Assembly (NCBI GenBank): GCA_020628975.1
Contig: JAHDEF010000002.1
Location: 1,671-18,655, forward strand
Direction: 5' to 3'
Origin: Aquimarina sp.
Lineage (GTDB): Bacteria > Bacteroidota > Bacteroidia > Flavobacteriales > Flavobacteriaceae
DNA: 16,985 nucleotides
A program made the translations under genes and the position numbers. Below the pieces are notes generated by a model, which was not told the DNA's origin, did not search any database, and saw only the letters and a list, made by a program, of their open reading frames with translations. Below, one piece after another: positions 8,611 to 15,552 of the stretch (position 1 is its first letter; each line of letters starts with the position of its first letter).

Positions 8611-10176
8611 ATGAAACAAATACTGAAACTAATTGTCGTTTTATTTTTTGCAATTAGCTGTCAATCTAAAAAGGAAACAAAAAAAGATTCAATAGCTCAA
8701 CAAGAAATAGTTACAAAACCCAATGTAGTCGTTATTTATATGGATGATTTAGGTTATGGTGATGTTGGCTTCAATGGGGCTAACACTATTCAAACTCCAA
8801 ATATCGATAAGCTAGCCAACGAAGGTTTAGTGTTTACAAATGGGTATGCTAGTTCGGCAACTTGTACACCCAGTAGATATGCATTGCTAACAGGTAAATA
8901 TCCATGGAAAGAAAAAGAGGCTAAAATTTTGCCTGGTACAGCTTCGCTAATCATAAGTCCAGAACAACAAACATTACCAAAAATGTTAAAACAACAGGGG
9001 TATCATACAGGTATTGTGGGAAAATGGCATTTAGGATTAGGAGCAGGTAACGTAGATTGGAACCAGCACGTAAGCCCAGGGCCAAACGAAGTAGGTTTTG
9101 ATGAATCTTATATTATGGCAGCAACTCAGGACAGAGTGCCTACTGTTTATATCAAAAATGGAGATGTAGTGAATCTTGATCCAAATGATCCAATAGAAGT
9201 AAGTTATAAGGAAAACTTTAAAGGGCAACCTACAGGAAAGGAGAATCCTGAATTACTGAAAATGAAATGGCATCATGGACATAATTCTAGTATTATAAAT
9301 GGAATCCCACGTATTGGATTTATGAAAGGTGGTGAAAAAGCAAAATGGGTAGATGAAGATATGGCTGATCATTTTTTAGCAAAGGCGCAAGACTATGTTA
9401 AGCGTCACAAAGAACAACCTTTCTTTTTGTACTATGCATTACAACAACCTCATGTACCGCGTACCCCTCATTCCCGTTTTGTAGGGAAATCAGGAATGGG
9501 CCCAAGAGGTGATGTAATTGTAGAAGCAGATTGGATTGTAGGAGAATTCATAAAAACATTAGAAAAAGAAGGGGTATTAGAAAATACACTTATTGTTTTT
9601 AGTAGCGATAATGGTCCTGTTTTGAATGATGGTTATTATGACGATGCGGTAGAAAAATTAGGAAATCACGATCCCAAAGCAGGTTTTAGAGGGGGAAAGT
9701 ATAGTCTTTTTGAAGCAGGAGTTAGAGTACCATTTTTTACCTATTGGAAAGGGAAAATTAAACCAGGAGTAAGTGATGCTTTGGTGTGTCAAATGGATTT
9801 AGCCACTTCCTTATCTGCAATTATAGGAAACCCTACAACCGTTGCTGATGGAGAAGATATTTCTAATGCTTTATTAGGGGAATCAAACACAGGGCGAGAA
9901 AAATTAATTATAGAAGCCAATACCCGAACAGCGCTTCGTAAAGGCGATTGGTTATTTATTCCTCCATATCCTGGAATGGTCAAGGAATATGAAAATGTAA
10001 ATATAGAAGTAGGAAGTGACGATGTAGCGCAATTATATAACTTAAAAAAAGATAAAGGACAGCAGCAAAACCTAGCAGCTTCTAACCCTAAAAAGTTAGC
10101 AGAAATGCAAGCGGCTTTTATCGCAGAAAGAGGAGAAAATTATTTTGAAGGGATCGAGCCGTTGGTGTTGCATTGA
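8611..10176 (+). CDS. S1-family formylglycine sulfatase, lipoprotein
   Basis: This type I sulfatase removes sulfate esters, here probably from agar or porphyran oligosaccharides. A lipoprotein signal peptide ends in FFAISC (Cys17), which places it on a membrane; the following QSKKETKK is basic, with no acidic surface-export signal. The active-site motif CTPSR (residues 85-89, bases 8863-8877) supplies the Cys converted to formylglycine by a maturase. Other family residues are the metal ligands in YMDDLGYGD (Asp45, Asp46) and SSDNGP (Asp333, Asn334), KWHLG (138-142), His281 in QQPHVPR, and Lys363 in RGGKYSLFEAGVRVPF. The length of 521 residues is typical. ATG 8611 starts one base after the GH86 stop; ATG 8590 is an in-frame alternative overlapping it by 20 bp. 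Either implies translational coupling. The subfamily and exact sulfate position cannot be read from motifs alone. Confidence 0.92.
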   Translation: MKQILKLIVVLFFAISCQSKKETKKDSIAQQEIVTKPNVVVIYMDDLGYGDVGFNGANTIQTPNIDKLANEGLVFTNGYASSATCTPSRYALLTGKYPWKEKEAKILPGTASLIISPEQQTLPKMLKQQGYHTGIVGKWHLGLGAGNVDWNQHVSPGPNEVGFDESYIMAATQDRVPTVYIKNGDVVNLDPNDPIEVSYKENFKGQPTGKENPELLKMKWHHGHNSSIINGIPRIGFMKGGEKAKWVDEDMADHFLAKAQDYVKRHKEQPFFLYYALQQPHVPRTPHSRFVGKSGMGPRGDVIVEADWIVGEFIKTLEKEGVLENTLIVFSSDNGPVLNDGYYDDAVEKLGNHDPKAGFRGGKYSLFEAGVRVPFFTYWKGKIKPGVSDALVCQMDLATSLSAIIGNPTTVADGEDISNALLGESNTGREKLIIEANTRTALRKGDWLFIPPYPGMVKEYENVNIEVGSDDVAQLYNLKKDKGQQQNLAASNPKKLAEMQAAFIAERGENYFEGIEPLVLH

Positions 10177-10197
10177 TCAGCTAGCCAGTAAACGAAT

Positions 10198-10244
10198 AAA
10201 ACCGTCCCATTTCTTCTGAGTGAAAAAATATGGAACGGTTTTTT
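10198..10244 (+). terminator. Rho-independent terminator after the sulfatase
   Basis: The arms AAAACCGTCCCAT (10198-10210) and ATGGAACGGTTTT (10230-10242) pair with a single C-A mismatch around a 19-nt loop, and a T run ends at 10244. It lies 21 bp after the sulfatase stop and closes the GH86-sulfatase operon. In the other direction the arm ends in TTTT, so it may also stop transcription of the minus-strand lipoprotein gene, whose stop codon is at 10262. Confidence 0.85.
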
Positions 10245-10261
10245 GTTTTGAATATTGCTAT

Positions 10262-11362
10262 CTACGGTAATTCTAATAAAATTGAATCTATCTCTGAACA
10301 TTCATTAACAATTATATCATTTTCATTTAGTGCATTTTGCGTTACTCTAAGTCTAAATGAAAAATTCGATGCGTTGAAATCTAAGTTATCTACATTAATT
10401 ATCTCAAAAGGGAAACCATTAATAATATCTCCTTCTCTTATTGTATTATCATCTCCTCTTTTTAGATTAGAAGTAGGAATCTCAATAGAACCTCCATTTG
10501 ATACTAAGCCTTCAAGATCTGGTAGTGAGTATACTGTGATTGGGGAAGCAATATTTTCTTCATTCGGAGTACCCTCGTTACTTAGAATAGTTAATGCAAA
10601 TGCTATTGATGAACTTTCAGCATCAAAATCTTTAAGAGCTCTAAAATCTATTCTAGGCTGATTACTTTCATTAAAATACAGATCAAGTATTTCTATGCTG
10701 CACAATGTGCTAATTGGCTCTCTCTCATCAATTGGGGTATCAATAACGCCAGTATTCTCCATTTTTTCAAACACAACTTTACGCACTTCCCCATTTTCAG
10801 TAGTAGTTATAAACGTAATTTTTTCGCCATCTAATGGCAGTTGGACTCTGTATCCGATTACACCTTCAGGTGTGGCTTGTGGCATGACACTATTCAATAT
10901 TTCATATTTCTCTTTATCTTCAATATCCTCTGGAATTGTCGAAAGGAAGGAAGATACTATCGTTGCTCTTAAATCATCGGATGATACATCACTAAAAAAA
11001 TTAGTTATAAATGTATTAGATGGGAAAAGATTTGGGAAAGTGAAATCTATAGGTTCAAAAGAGGGGCCTTCAACAAGTGTTGTTTCGGCAGTAGATACAC
11101 GTTCATTGAAAATAATTTTCACTTCAGAAAAACGCTCTGCAAAATCCTCTTCTCCTTTTTGTAGTGTTGTTATCTTCCAAAAGTTTTGTAAAGAGCTATT
11201 TGACATGACTTCAATTAAGTCTTCTCGATTTGAAAACTTTAAAAATTCAGAAGTAGGCATTTCACCTCTTACAATACCATCTTGATTTTCTTCTTTTTCC
11301 TCACAAGAAGACGTAAATAGTAGTACGGTAATTATGACATAAAAAAATCTAATACTTTTCAT
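10262..11362 (-). CDS. Hypothetical lipoprotein, two-part, family not recognised
   Basis: The function is not recognised. The 366-residue product has a clear lipoprotein signal peptide (FFYVIITVLLFTSSC, lipid Cys20). The acidic EEKEEN that follows resembles the export signals used for surface lipoproteins in Bacteroidota. Residues about 35-200 form a first region ending in a beta-rich stretch (VQLPLDGEKITFITTTENG). A Pro/Asp-rich linker near 205-218 leads to a second region (about 220-366), also predicted beta-rich, with Cys221 and Cys355 near its two ends, possibly a disulfide. It is divergent from the sigma/FecR/receptor operon and convergent with the sulfatase, sharing the terminator. Signal peptide and promoter show that this strand is the coding one. 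A role with the adjacent TonB receptor, for example as a surface ligand-binding protein, is speculation; no SusD or DUF4249 features were recognised. Confidence 0.8.
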   Translation of the reverse strand: MKSIRFFYVIITVLLFTSSCEEKEENQDGIVRGEMPTSEFLKFSNREDLIEVMSNSSLQNFWKITTLQKGEEDFAERFSEVKIIFNERVSTAETTLVEGPSFEPIDFTFPNLFPSNTFITNFFSDVSSDDLRATIVSSFLSTIPEDIEDKEKYEILNSVMPQATPEGVIGYRVQLPLDGEKITFITTTENGEVRKVVFEKMENTGVIDTPIDEREPISTLCSIEILDLYFNESNQPRIDFRALKDFDAESSSIAFALTILSNEGTPNEENIASPITVYSLPDLEGLVSNGGSIEIPTSNLKRGDDNTIREGDIINGFPFEIINVDNLDFNASNFSFRLRVTQNALNENDIIVNECSEIDSILLELP

Positions 11363-11435
11363 TTTAAAATAATTAATGTTACAACTCTAAAACTGGATAC
11401 TTTATTTTTTCCCTACTCTTTTTATAATTTTTATT

Positions 11436-11468
11436 CAAAAATACTAGAGTTGTCTAGTTCTTATCAAA
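11436..11468 (-). promoter_or_regulatory. Predicted promoter of the lipoprotein gene
   Basis: On the minus strand, TTTG (11468-11465) and TATTTTTG (11443-11436) are separated by 21 bp. Both are full matches to the Bacteroidota -33 and -7 consensus. The expected transcript begins about 65 nt before the ATG at 11362. Two inverted repeats sit in and upstream of this promoter. Confidence 0.7.
11443..11458. promoter_or_regulatory. Inverted repeat in the lipoprotein promoter spacer
   Basis: ACTAGA-GTTG-TCTAGT has perfect 6-bp arms with a 4-bp centre. It sits immediately next to the -7 element, where a bound protein would block RNA polymerase. No dedicated regulator for it is visible in the window. 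Confidence 0.4.
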
Positions 11469-11479
11469 TTTAAAATTTG
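11465..11479. promoter_or_regulatory. Inverted repeat overlapping the lipoprotein -33 element
   Basis: CAAATTT-A-AAATTTG has perfect 7-bp arms with a one-base centre and includes the -33 TTTG of the minus-strand promoter. Its AT-only core makes chance symmetry more likely than for the neighbouring ACTAGA repeat. Confidence 0.3.
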
Positions 11480-11564
11480 CTTAAGTGAATTCATCTTGAA
11501 AATGGACAAAGAAAATATTTAAAAAAATCGTGTTGTGAAGGAGGGTTTTTTGCATTTGATTAGT

Positions 11565-11587
11565 TTTAGTTAAGAAGCCAAACTAAA
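11565..11587 (+). promoter_or_regulatory. Inverted repeat upstream of the ECF sigma gene
   Basis: TTTAGTT (11565-11571) and AACTAAA (11581-11587) are perfect 7-bp arms separated by 9 bp, ending 29 bp before the sigma start codon. It could be an operator or a weak hairpin in the leader. No convincing -33/-7 promoter for the sigma gene was found nearby. Confidence 0.3.
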
Positions 11588-11616
11588 TTACGAACTAGAT
11601 TGTATAGGAAACTTGT

Positions 11617-12141
11617 ATGAAATTAGTAAATGATAACCCCTCAGTTTGTGAAAAGAAGAACTTTGAATATATATATGATGAGTATCATAAATCTCTTTAC
11701 AACTTTCTTTATTATAGATGTGGAGATAAAGATCGAGCTTCGGATTTGGTTCAAGAGGCTTATATAAAGTTATGGGACAACTGTAAAAAAGTCTTTTTTG
11801 ATAAAGCAAAGTCTTATCTATACACAGTGGCTAACAATAGATTTTTAACAGAACAAGCACACGAAAAGGTAAAGCTTAAATACAAGAACCACGTTGATCA
11901 TAAAAGTACTACTAATGAAAACCCCGATTTTTTACTTCAAGAAAAGGAATTTAAAGCACAGCTCAAAAATGCAATAGAAAACCTGAAAGAAGGGGAGCGC
12001 GAAGTCTTTTTGTTGAACCGAATAGAAAAGAAGAAATTCAGAGAAATTGCAGAAATACTAGATATATCCATAAAAACAGTAGAGAAGAGAATGTCTAAAG
12101 CGCTTTCAAAATTAAAAGAAGAATTAGCCGTAAAACTTTAA
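11617..12141 (+). CDS. ECF RNA polymerase sigma factor, FecI-like
   Basis: This 174-residue sigma factor of the extracytoplasmic-function class has only the two essential domains. Region 2 (about residues 16-82) includes YDEYHKSLYNFLYYRCGD, then DRASDLVQEAYIKLWDN, which binds core polymerase and melts the -10 element. Region 4 (about 117-170) includes LKEGEREVFLLNRI and a helix-turn-helix (FREIAEILDISIKTVEKRMS) for the -35 element. ATG 11617 gives the usual short lead. A FecR-type anti-sigma factor follows after 12 bp and a TonB-dependent receptor after that, so this should be the cytoplasmic output of a cell-surface signalling system. Its targets are not evident; the receptor operon itself, the lipoprotein and the GH2 gene are the nearest candidates. 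Confidence 0.93.
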   Translation: MKLVNDNPSVCEKKNFEYIYDEYHKSLYNFLYYRCGDKDRASDLVQEAYIKLWDNCKKVFFDKAKSYLYTVANNRFLTEQAHEKVKLKYKNHVDHKSTTNENPDFLLQEKEFKAQLKNAIENLKEGEREVFLLNRIEKKKFREIAEILDISIKTVEKRMSKALSKLKEELAVKL

Positions 12142-12153
12142 GCCCGTCTTAAC

Positions 12154-13071
12154 ATGAAGAATGAAGAAAAAAATACTTTAATATTAAAATGGCTTAATGA
12201 TGAATTAACGCCTGATGAATTGAAAAGTCTAGAAGCTCTAGAAGATTATCCATTACTTTCCAAAATCGCAGATTACAGTCAGGATTTGGAAATTCCTGAA
12301 ATTGATAGCGAAGGTGTAAAAACAAATTTGAATCAATATATCAATGAACAAACCAATGACTCGACAAATAGATTTAATCTCTTCAAACTAGCAGCCGTTT
12401 TTTTAGTGCTTATTTCATCATTATTTTTAATTAAATATTTCAGTACACCTTCAATGGTTACTTTTACAAATGTGAAGGCTGAACAAACGGTATATACGTT
12501 GCCCGATGAGTCAAAGGTTACGTTATTTGGAGTTTCATCTATTGATTTCAATCGCAATGAATGGGAGGACGGCAAACGAAATTTAGTGCTTAACGGAGAG
12601 GGGTATTTCGAAGTGCAAAAAGGATCAAAATTTACTGTAGAAACAAATCAAGGTAAAGTAACTGTTTTAGGAACAAAATTCAACGTAAAGACCTTAGATA
12701 ATTTCTTTGCAGTAGAATGTTTTGAAGGAAAGGTTCAGGTTGAAAGAGATGCTCAAAAAACAATTCTAACTAAAGGTAAAGGGGTTATTTTTAATAAAAC
12801 GAATGTTTCTGAAATTGATATTGTTCGTAATCAACCTCAATGGATTTTAGGAGAATACCGTTACAATAAAATGCCATTGAATATTGTTTTTAATGACTTG
12901 GAAAACCTTTACAATGTAACGCTAGAAACATCAGAAGTTTCTATCAACGATAAAATCTTTAGTGGAAGTATTATTAAGGATAATTTGGATAATGCATTAA
13001 AAGCAATTTGCTTACCCATGCGTTTAACATTCGATATTACAGATCATAAAATTGTCATCCATTCAAAATAG
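12154..13071 (+). CDS. FecR-family anti-sigma factor
   Basis: This inner-membrane regulator should hold the neighbouring sigma factor inactive until the outer-membrane receptor signals. Residues 1-75 are cytoplasmic and would bind sigma. One transmembrane helix lies at about 77-96 (LFKLAAVFLVLISSLFLIKYF). The periplasmic FecR domain (about 105-200) has TLPDESKVTLFGVSSIDF, LNGEGYFEV and VLGTKFNV. A C-terminal domain of DUF4974 type (about 235-303) begins YNKMPLNIVFNDLENLYNV and has the typical FSGSI. The 305-residue length is normal for Bacteroidota. It lies between sigma and receptor genes with gaps of 12 and 4 bp, so all three are one operon. Confidence 0.93.
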   Translation: MKNEEKNTLILKWLNDELTPDELKSLEALEDYPLLSKIADYSQDLEIPEIDSEGVKTNLNQYINEQTNDSTNRFNLFKLAAVFLVLISSLFLIKYFSTPSMVTFTNVKAEQTVYTLPDESKVTLFGVSSIDFNRNEWEDGKRNLVLNGEGYFEVQKGSKFTVETNQGKVTVLGTKFNVKTLDNFFAVECFEGKVQVERDAQKTILTKGKGVIFNKTNVSEIDIVRNQPQWILGEYRYNKMPLNIVFNDLENLYNVTLETSEVSINDKIFSGSIIKDNLDNALKAICLPMRLTFDITDHKIVIHSK

Positions 13072-13075
13072 GTAA

Positions 13076-15424
13076 ATGCGAACTACCCTTTTAGTTTTTC
13101 TTTTTATCATAACATCTTCTAAAGCGCAGCAGCTGCCATTTGCTAAGGTCATTGAAAGATTAGCAAAAAAGCATGAAGTGTTTTTTTCCTATGACCCTAT
13201 TTTGGTTAACGAATTACCATCGATAAGATTACCTAAAGGAAAAACATTGGATGAAAAATTAAAAACGATAGAACAAAATGTTACTGTAGTTTTTGAAAAA
13301 ATTGATGCTAGAAACTATGCTATTCTATATAAAGAGAGTGTTGCTTCTGTGGCCATCGAAAACCTAGATGAGGTAGTCATTAAAAGTTATATTACTAAAG
13401 GAATTCGTAAAAAGAAAAATGGTACGCTAGCGATAGCATTACCTAAAACAGGAATTCTGCCAGGCGTTATCGAACCAGATGTACTACTGACACTACAAAA
13501 TATCCCAGGCTTGCAAAGTCCGGATGAAACAGTAAATGGGCTGCACATTCGAGGGAGTACGCCTGATCAGAATTTGATCCTTTACGATCATGTAAAAATG
13601 TATGGTAGCGCTCATTTTTTTGGGTTGCTTTCAGTATTTAATCCTTACACCATTGATGAAGTATCTCTTTTTAGATCTTCTACCAGAGCCAAATACGGAG
13701 GGCATGCTGGAGGAGTAATTTCTATAGGTGTAGATGATCAAATACCTGACAAACCAAAACTAGGCTTCAGTTCAACACTTACACATGCTAGTATCAATAC
13801 CAAAATTCCTGTTTTTAAAGATAAATTTGCCATTATAGCTTCTGCCCGAAGAGGATTTACCGATATTATCAATTCTATTACTTTCGAAAGAAAATCGGAG
13901 TTAGCTTTTCAAAATACAGCTGTGCTTAATGACCTAGTTTCTTCTAACAATCAAGACTTGGATACTAAAGAAGATTTCTTTTATGAAGATTATTTTTCAA
14001 AAATCGTTTTTAAACCCAATCCATCCTTAAAATTTGATTTTGGAATATTGTACAATTCAAATAAGTTATCTTTTGAAAATCAAAATAACAACTCATCTTT
14101 AGCTTTTAGAGATGGTTTAAGAGAAGAAAATAGATCGTGGTATGAAAGTGTCGAGTTTTCAAATGATAAATTTGGGAGTCATAGATTGCAACTCAGTGAA
14201 ACTAATTTTAATAAAAAATTTATAGGTGTCAATAGATTTGATCCAACCATAAGGCAGCCAACACTATTGGAAATAACCTTCGAGAAAGGAAATTTTATAG
14301 ATGAAGTTTCATTCAGTTATATCGGCAAGAAGGCGTTTTCCAAATCGATAAGCGCTGAAATTGGGTATGAAAGAAACAGGTCTACTGTGGGTTATGAAGT
14401 GGAGAATATAGGATTGAATTTTACAACCAGTCGAGAATTTTTAATAGGTTCGGAAACATCTCAAGCTTTTTTTGGAGAGGTACAGTACAAAAAAGAATCG
14501 TTATTTGTGAATACAGGTGTACGAAGACAATACTTCAATCGCTTTAATAAAGTTTTTTGGGAGCCTAGATTTTTTGTGAATTACAATATATCTAAAAAAC
14601 TATGGGTTAATTATGCTTTTGAAAAGAAAAATCAATCCATCAGTCAGATCACAGATCTTAGAAATGACGGGTTGGGGAATTTGTTTGATCGAATTTGGGT
14701 AGTTTCTACAGAAAATAATGTGCCTATTCTAAAAAGTAATCAACATACCATTGGCATTGATTTTCAAAATAAAGATTGGACCATAAATGTTGAAGTATAT
14801 TCAAAAAAACTAGACGGTATAGGTGTTTTACTAAATGATGATATATTCAATCCAAGAAATGTTACGGGTAAGAATACGATTAAGGGTCTTGATTTTCTAG
14901 TAAAGAAAAAGTGGAATCAATTTTCTTCTTGGCTTAGCTATTCTTATTCGAAAAGTAGGTTTAGATTTCAAGAAATCAATAATAATCAGCCTTTTGATGG
15001 TGTTTTTGATAGACCACATCGCCTTTCTTGGAATAATAATTGGGTCTTTAAAAAGTTTGAATTTGCTTTAGGTTATACATTTAGTTCAGGAATTCCCTTC
15101 ACGGAAAAGGAGCTCAATTTTAATAGACCAGAGAGTAGTTTTCTTTCTTTTGGTAATTTTAACGAAAGACGGCTTCCTAATTACAGTAGGATAGATTTTT
15201 CTGGAGTTTATAATTTTTATTTAGATAAATTGAAGCGAATAAAAGCACGTGCTGGTTTCAATATTCAGAATACGATCAATGAACAGAATCTATTATCAAG
15301 GGACTTCCAAGTGATTGAAGCCTTCAACAATAACGATGAAGAAATCAATATTCCTACATTGAAAAAAATCGATCGAGTTTCGATTCGATTTACACCTAAT
15401 TTATTTTTTAGAGTCGAGATGTAA
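13076..15424 (+). CDS. TonB-dependent receptor with N-terminal STN signalling domain (FecA-like)
   Basis: This outer-membrane beta-barrel imports a ligand using TonB energy and also signals to FecR. A signal peptide (residues 1-17, cleaved after SKA) precedes an STN domain (about 19-87; LAKKHEVFFSYDPILV, then LDEKLKTI). A TonB-box-like segment LDEVVIKSY (97-105) follows. The plug (about 115-220) has LLTLQNIPGLQS and GLHIRGSTPDQNLILYD, and the rest is barrel, ending RFTPNLFFRVEM. At 782 residues it is much shorter than SusC proteins, lacks the carboxypeptidase-regulatory-like domain, and is not followed by SusD. It therefore resembles FecA-type receptors rather than the canonical glycan importer. 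It is the last gene of the sigma-fecR-receptor operon. The ligand is unknown: an iron complex and a small glycan are both possible, the latter because galactan enzymes flank the operon. Confidence 0.92.
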   Translation: MRTTLLVFLFIITSSKAQQLPFAKVIERLAKKHEVFFSYDPILVNELPSIRLPKGKTLDEKLKTIEQNVTVVFEKIDARNYAILYKESVASVAIENLDEVVIKSYITKGIRKKKNGTLAIALPKTGILPGVIEPDVLLTLQNIPGLQSPDETVNGLHIRGSTPDQNLILYDHVKMYGSAHFFGLLSVFNPYTIDEVSLFRSSTRAKYGGHAGGVISIGVDDQIPDKPKLGFSSTLTHASINTKIPVFKDKFAIIASARRGFTDIINSITFERKSELAFQNTAVLNDLVSSNNQDLDTKEDFFYEDYFSKIVFKPNPSLKFDFGILYNSNKLSFENQNNNSSLAFRDGLREENRSWYESVEFSNDKFGSHRLQLSETNFNKKFIGVNRFDPTIRQPTLLEITFEKGNFIDEVSFSYIGKKAFSKSISAEIGYERNRSTVGYEVENIGLNFTTSREFLIGSETSQAFFGEVQYKKESLFVNTGVRRQYFNRFNKVFWEPRFFVNYNISKKLWVNYAFEKKNQSISQITDLRNDGLGNLFDRIWVVSTENNVPILKSNQHTIGIDFQNKDWTINVEVYSKKLDGIGVLLNDDIFNPRNVTGKNTIKGLDFLVKKKWNQFSSWLSYSYSKSRFRFQEINNNQPFDGVFDRPHRLSWNNNWVFKKFEFALGYTFSSGIPFTEKELNFNRPESSFLSFGNFNERRLPNYSRIDFSGVYNFYLDKLKRIKARAGFNIQNTINEQNLLSRDFQVIEAFNNNDEEINIPTLKKIDRVSIRFTPNLFFRVEM

Positions 15425-15552
15425 TATTCTTTTCAACACGAATAATATTTTCTCATTCTTTTTCCATTAATACTGTAAGAATTTTTTACAAAAAGATCGA
15501 TTTTTAACTTCAAACGTTATCTTTATTGCTTGTTTATTTTAAATCATTTCAA

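Noticed and set aside
10230..11285. Two open frames on the plus strand (10230-10661 and 10695-11285)
   Set aside because: They lie opposite the lipoprotein gene, which has a lipobox and promoter. The plus-strand translations are Ser-rich and low in complexity, as expected of antisense shadows.
11537..11548. GAAGGAGGG as a ribosome binding site
   Set aside because: It is about 70 bases from the sigma start codon and no open frame begins after it. Bacteroidota rarely rely on such sites.
11588..11809. Minus-strand open frame over the start of the sigma gene
   Set aside because: It overlaps the strongly conserved sigma region 2 on the other strand and has no signal or family features.
13076..15424. 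Receptor as a SusC-type glycan importer
   Set aside because: It is about 200 residues too short, has an STN domain but no carboxypeptidase-regulatory-like domain, and no SusD gene follows.
15425..15552. AATATT-containing weak hairpin after the receptor as a terminator
   Set aside because: The stem is about 6 bp of A/T pairs only, with no clear T tract after it; transcription may continue into the GH2 gene.
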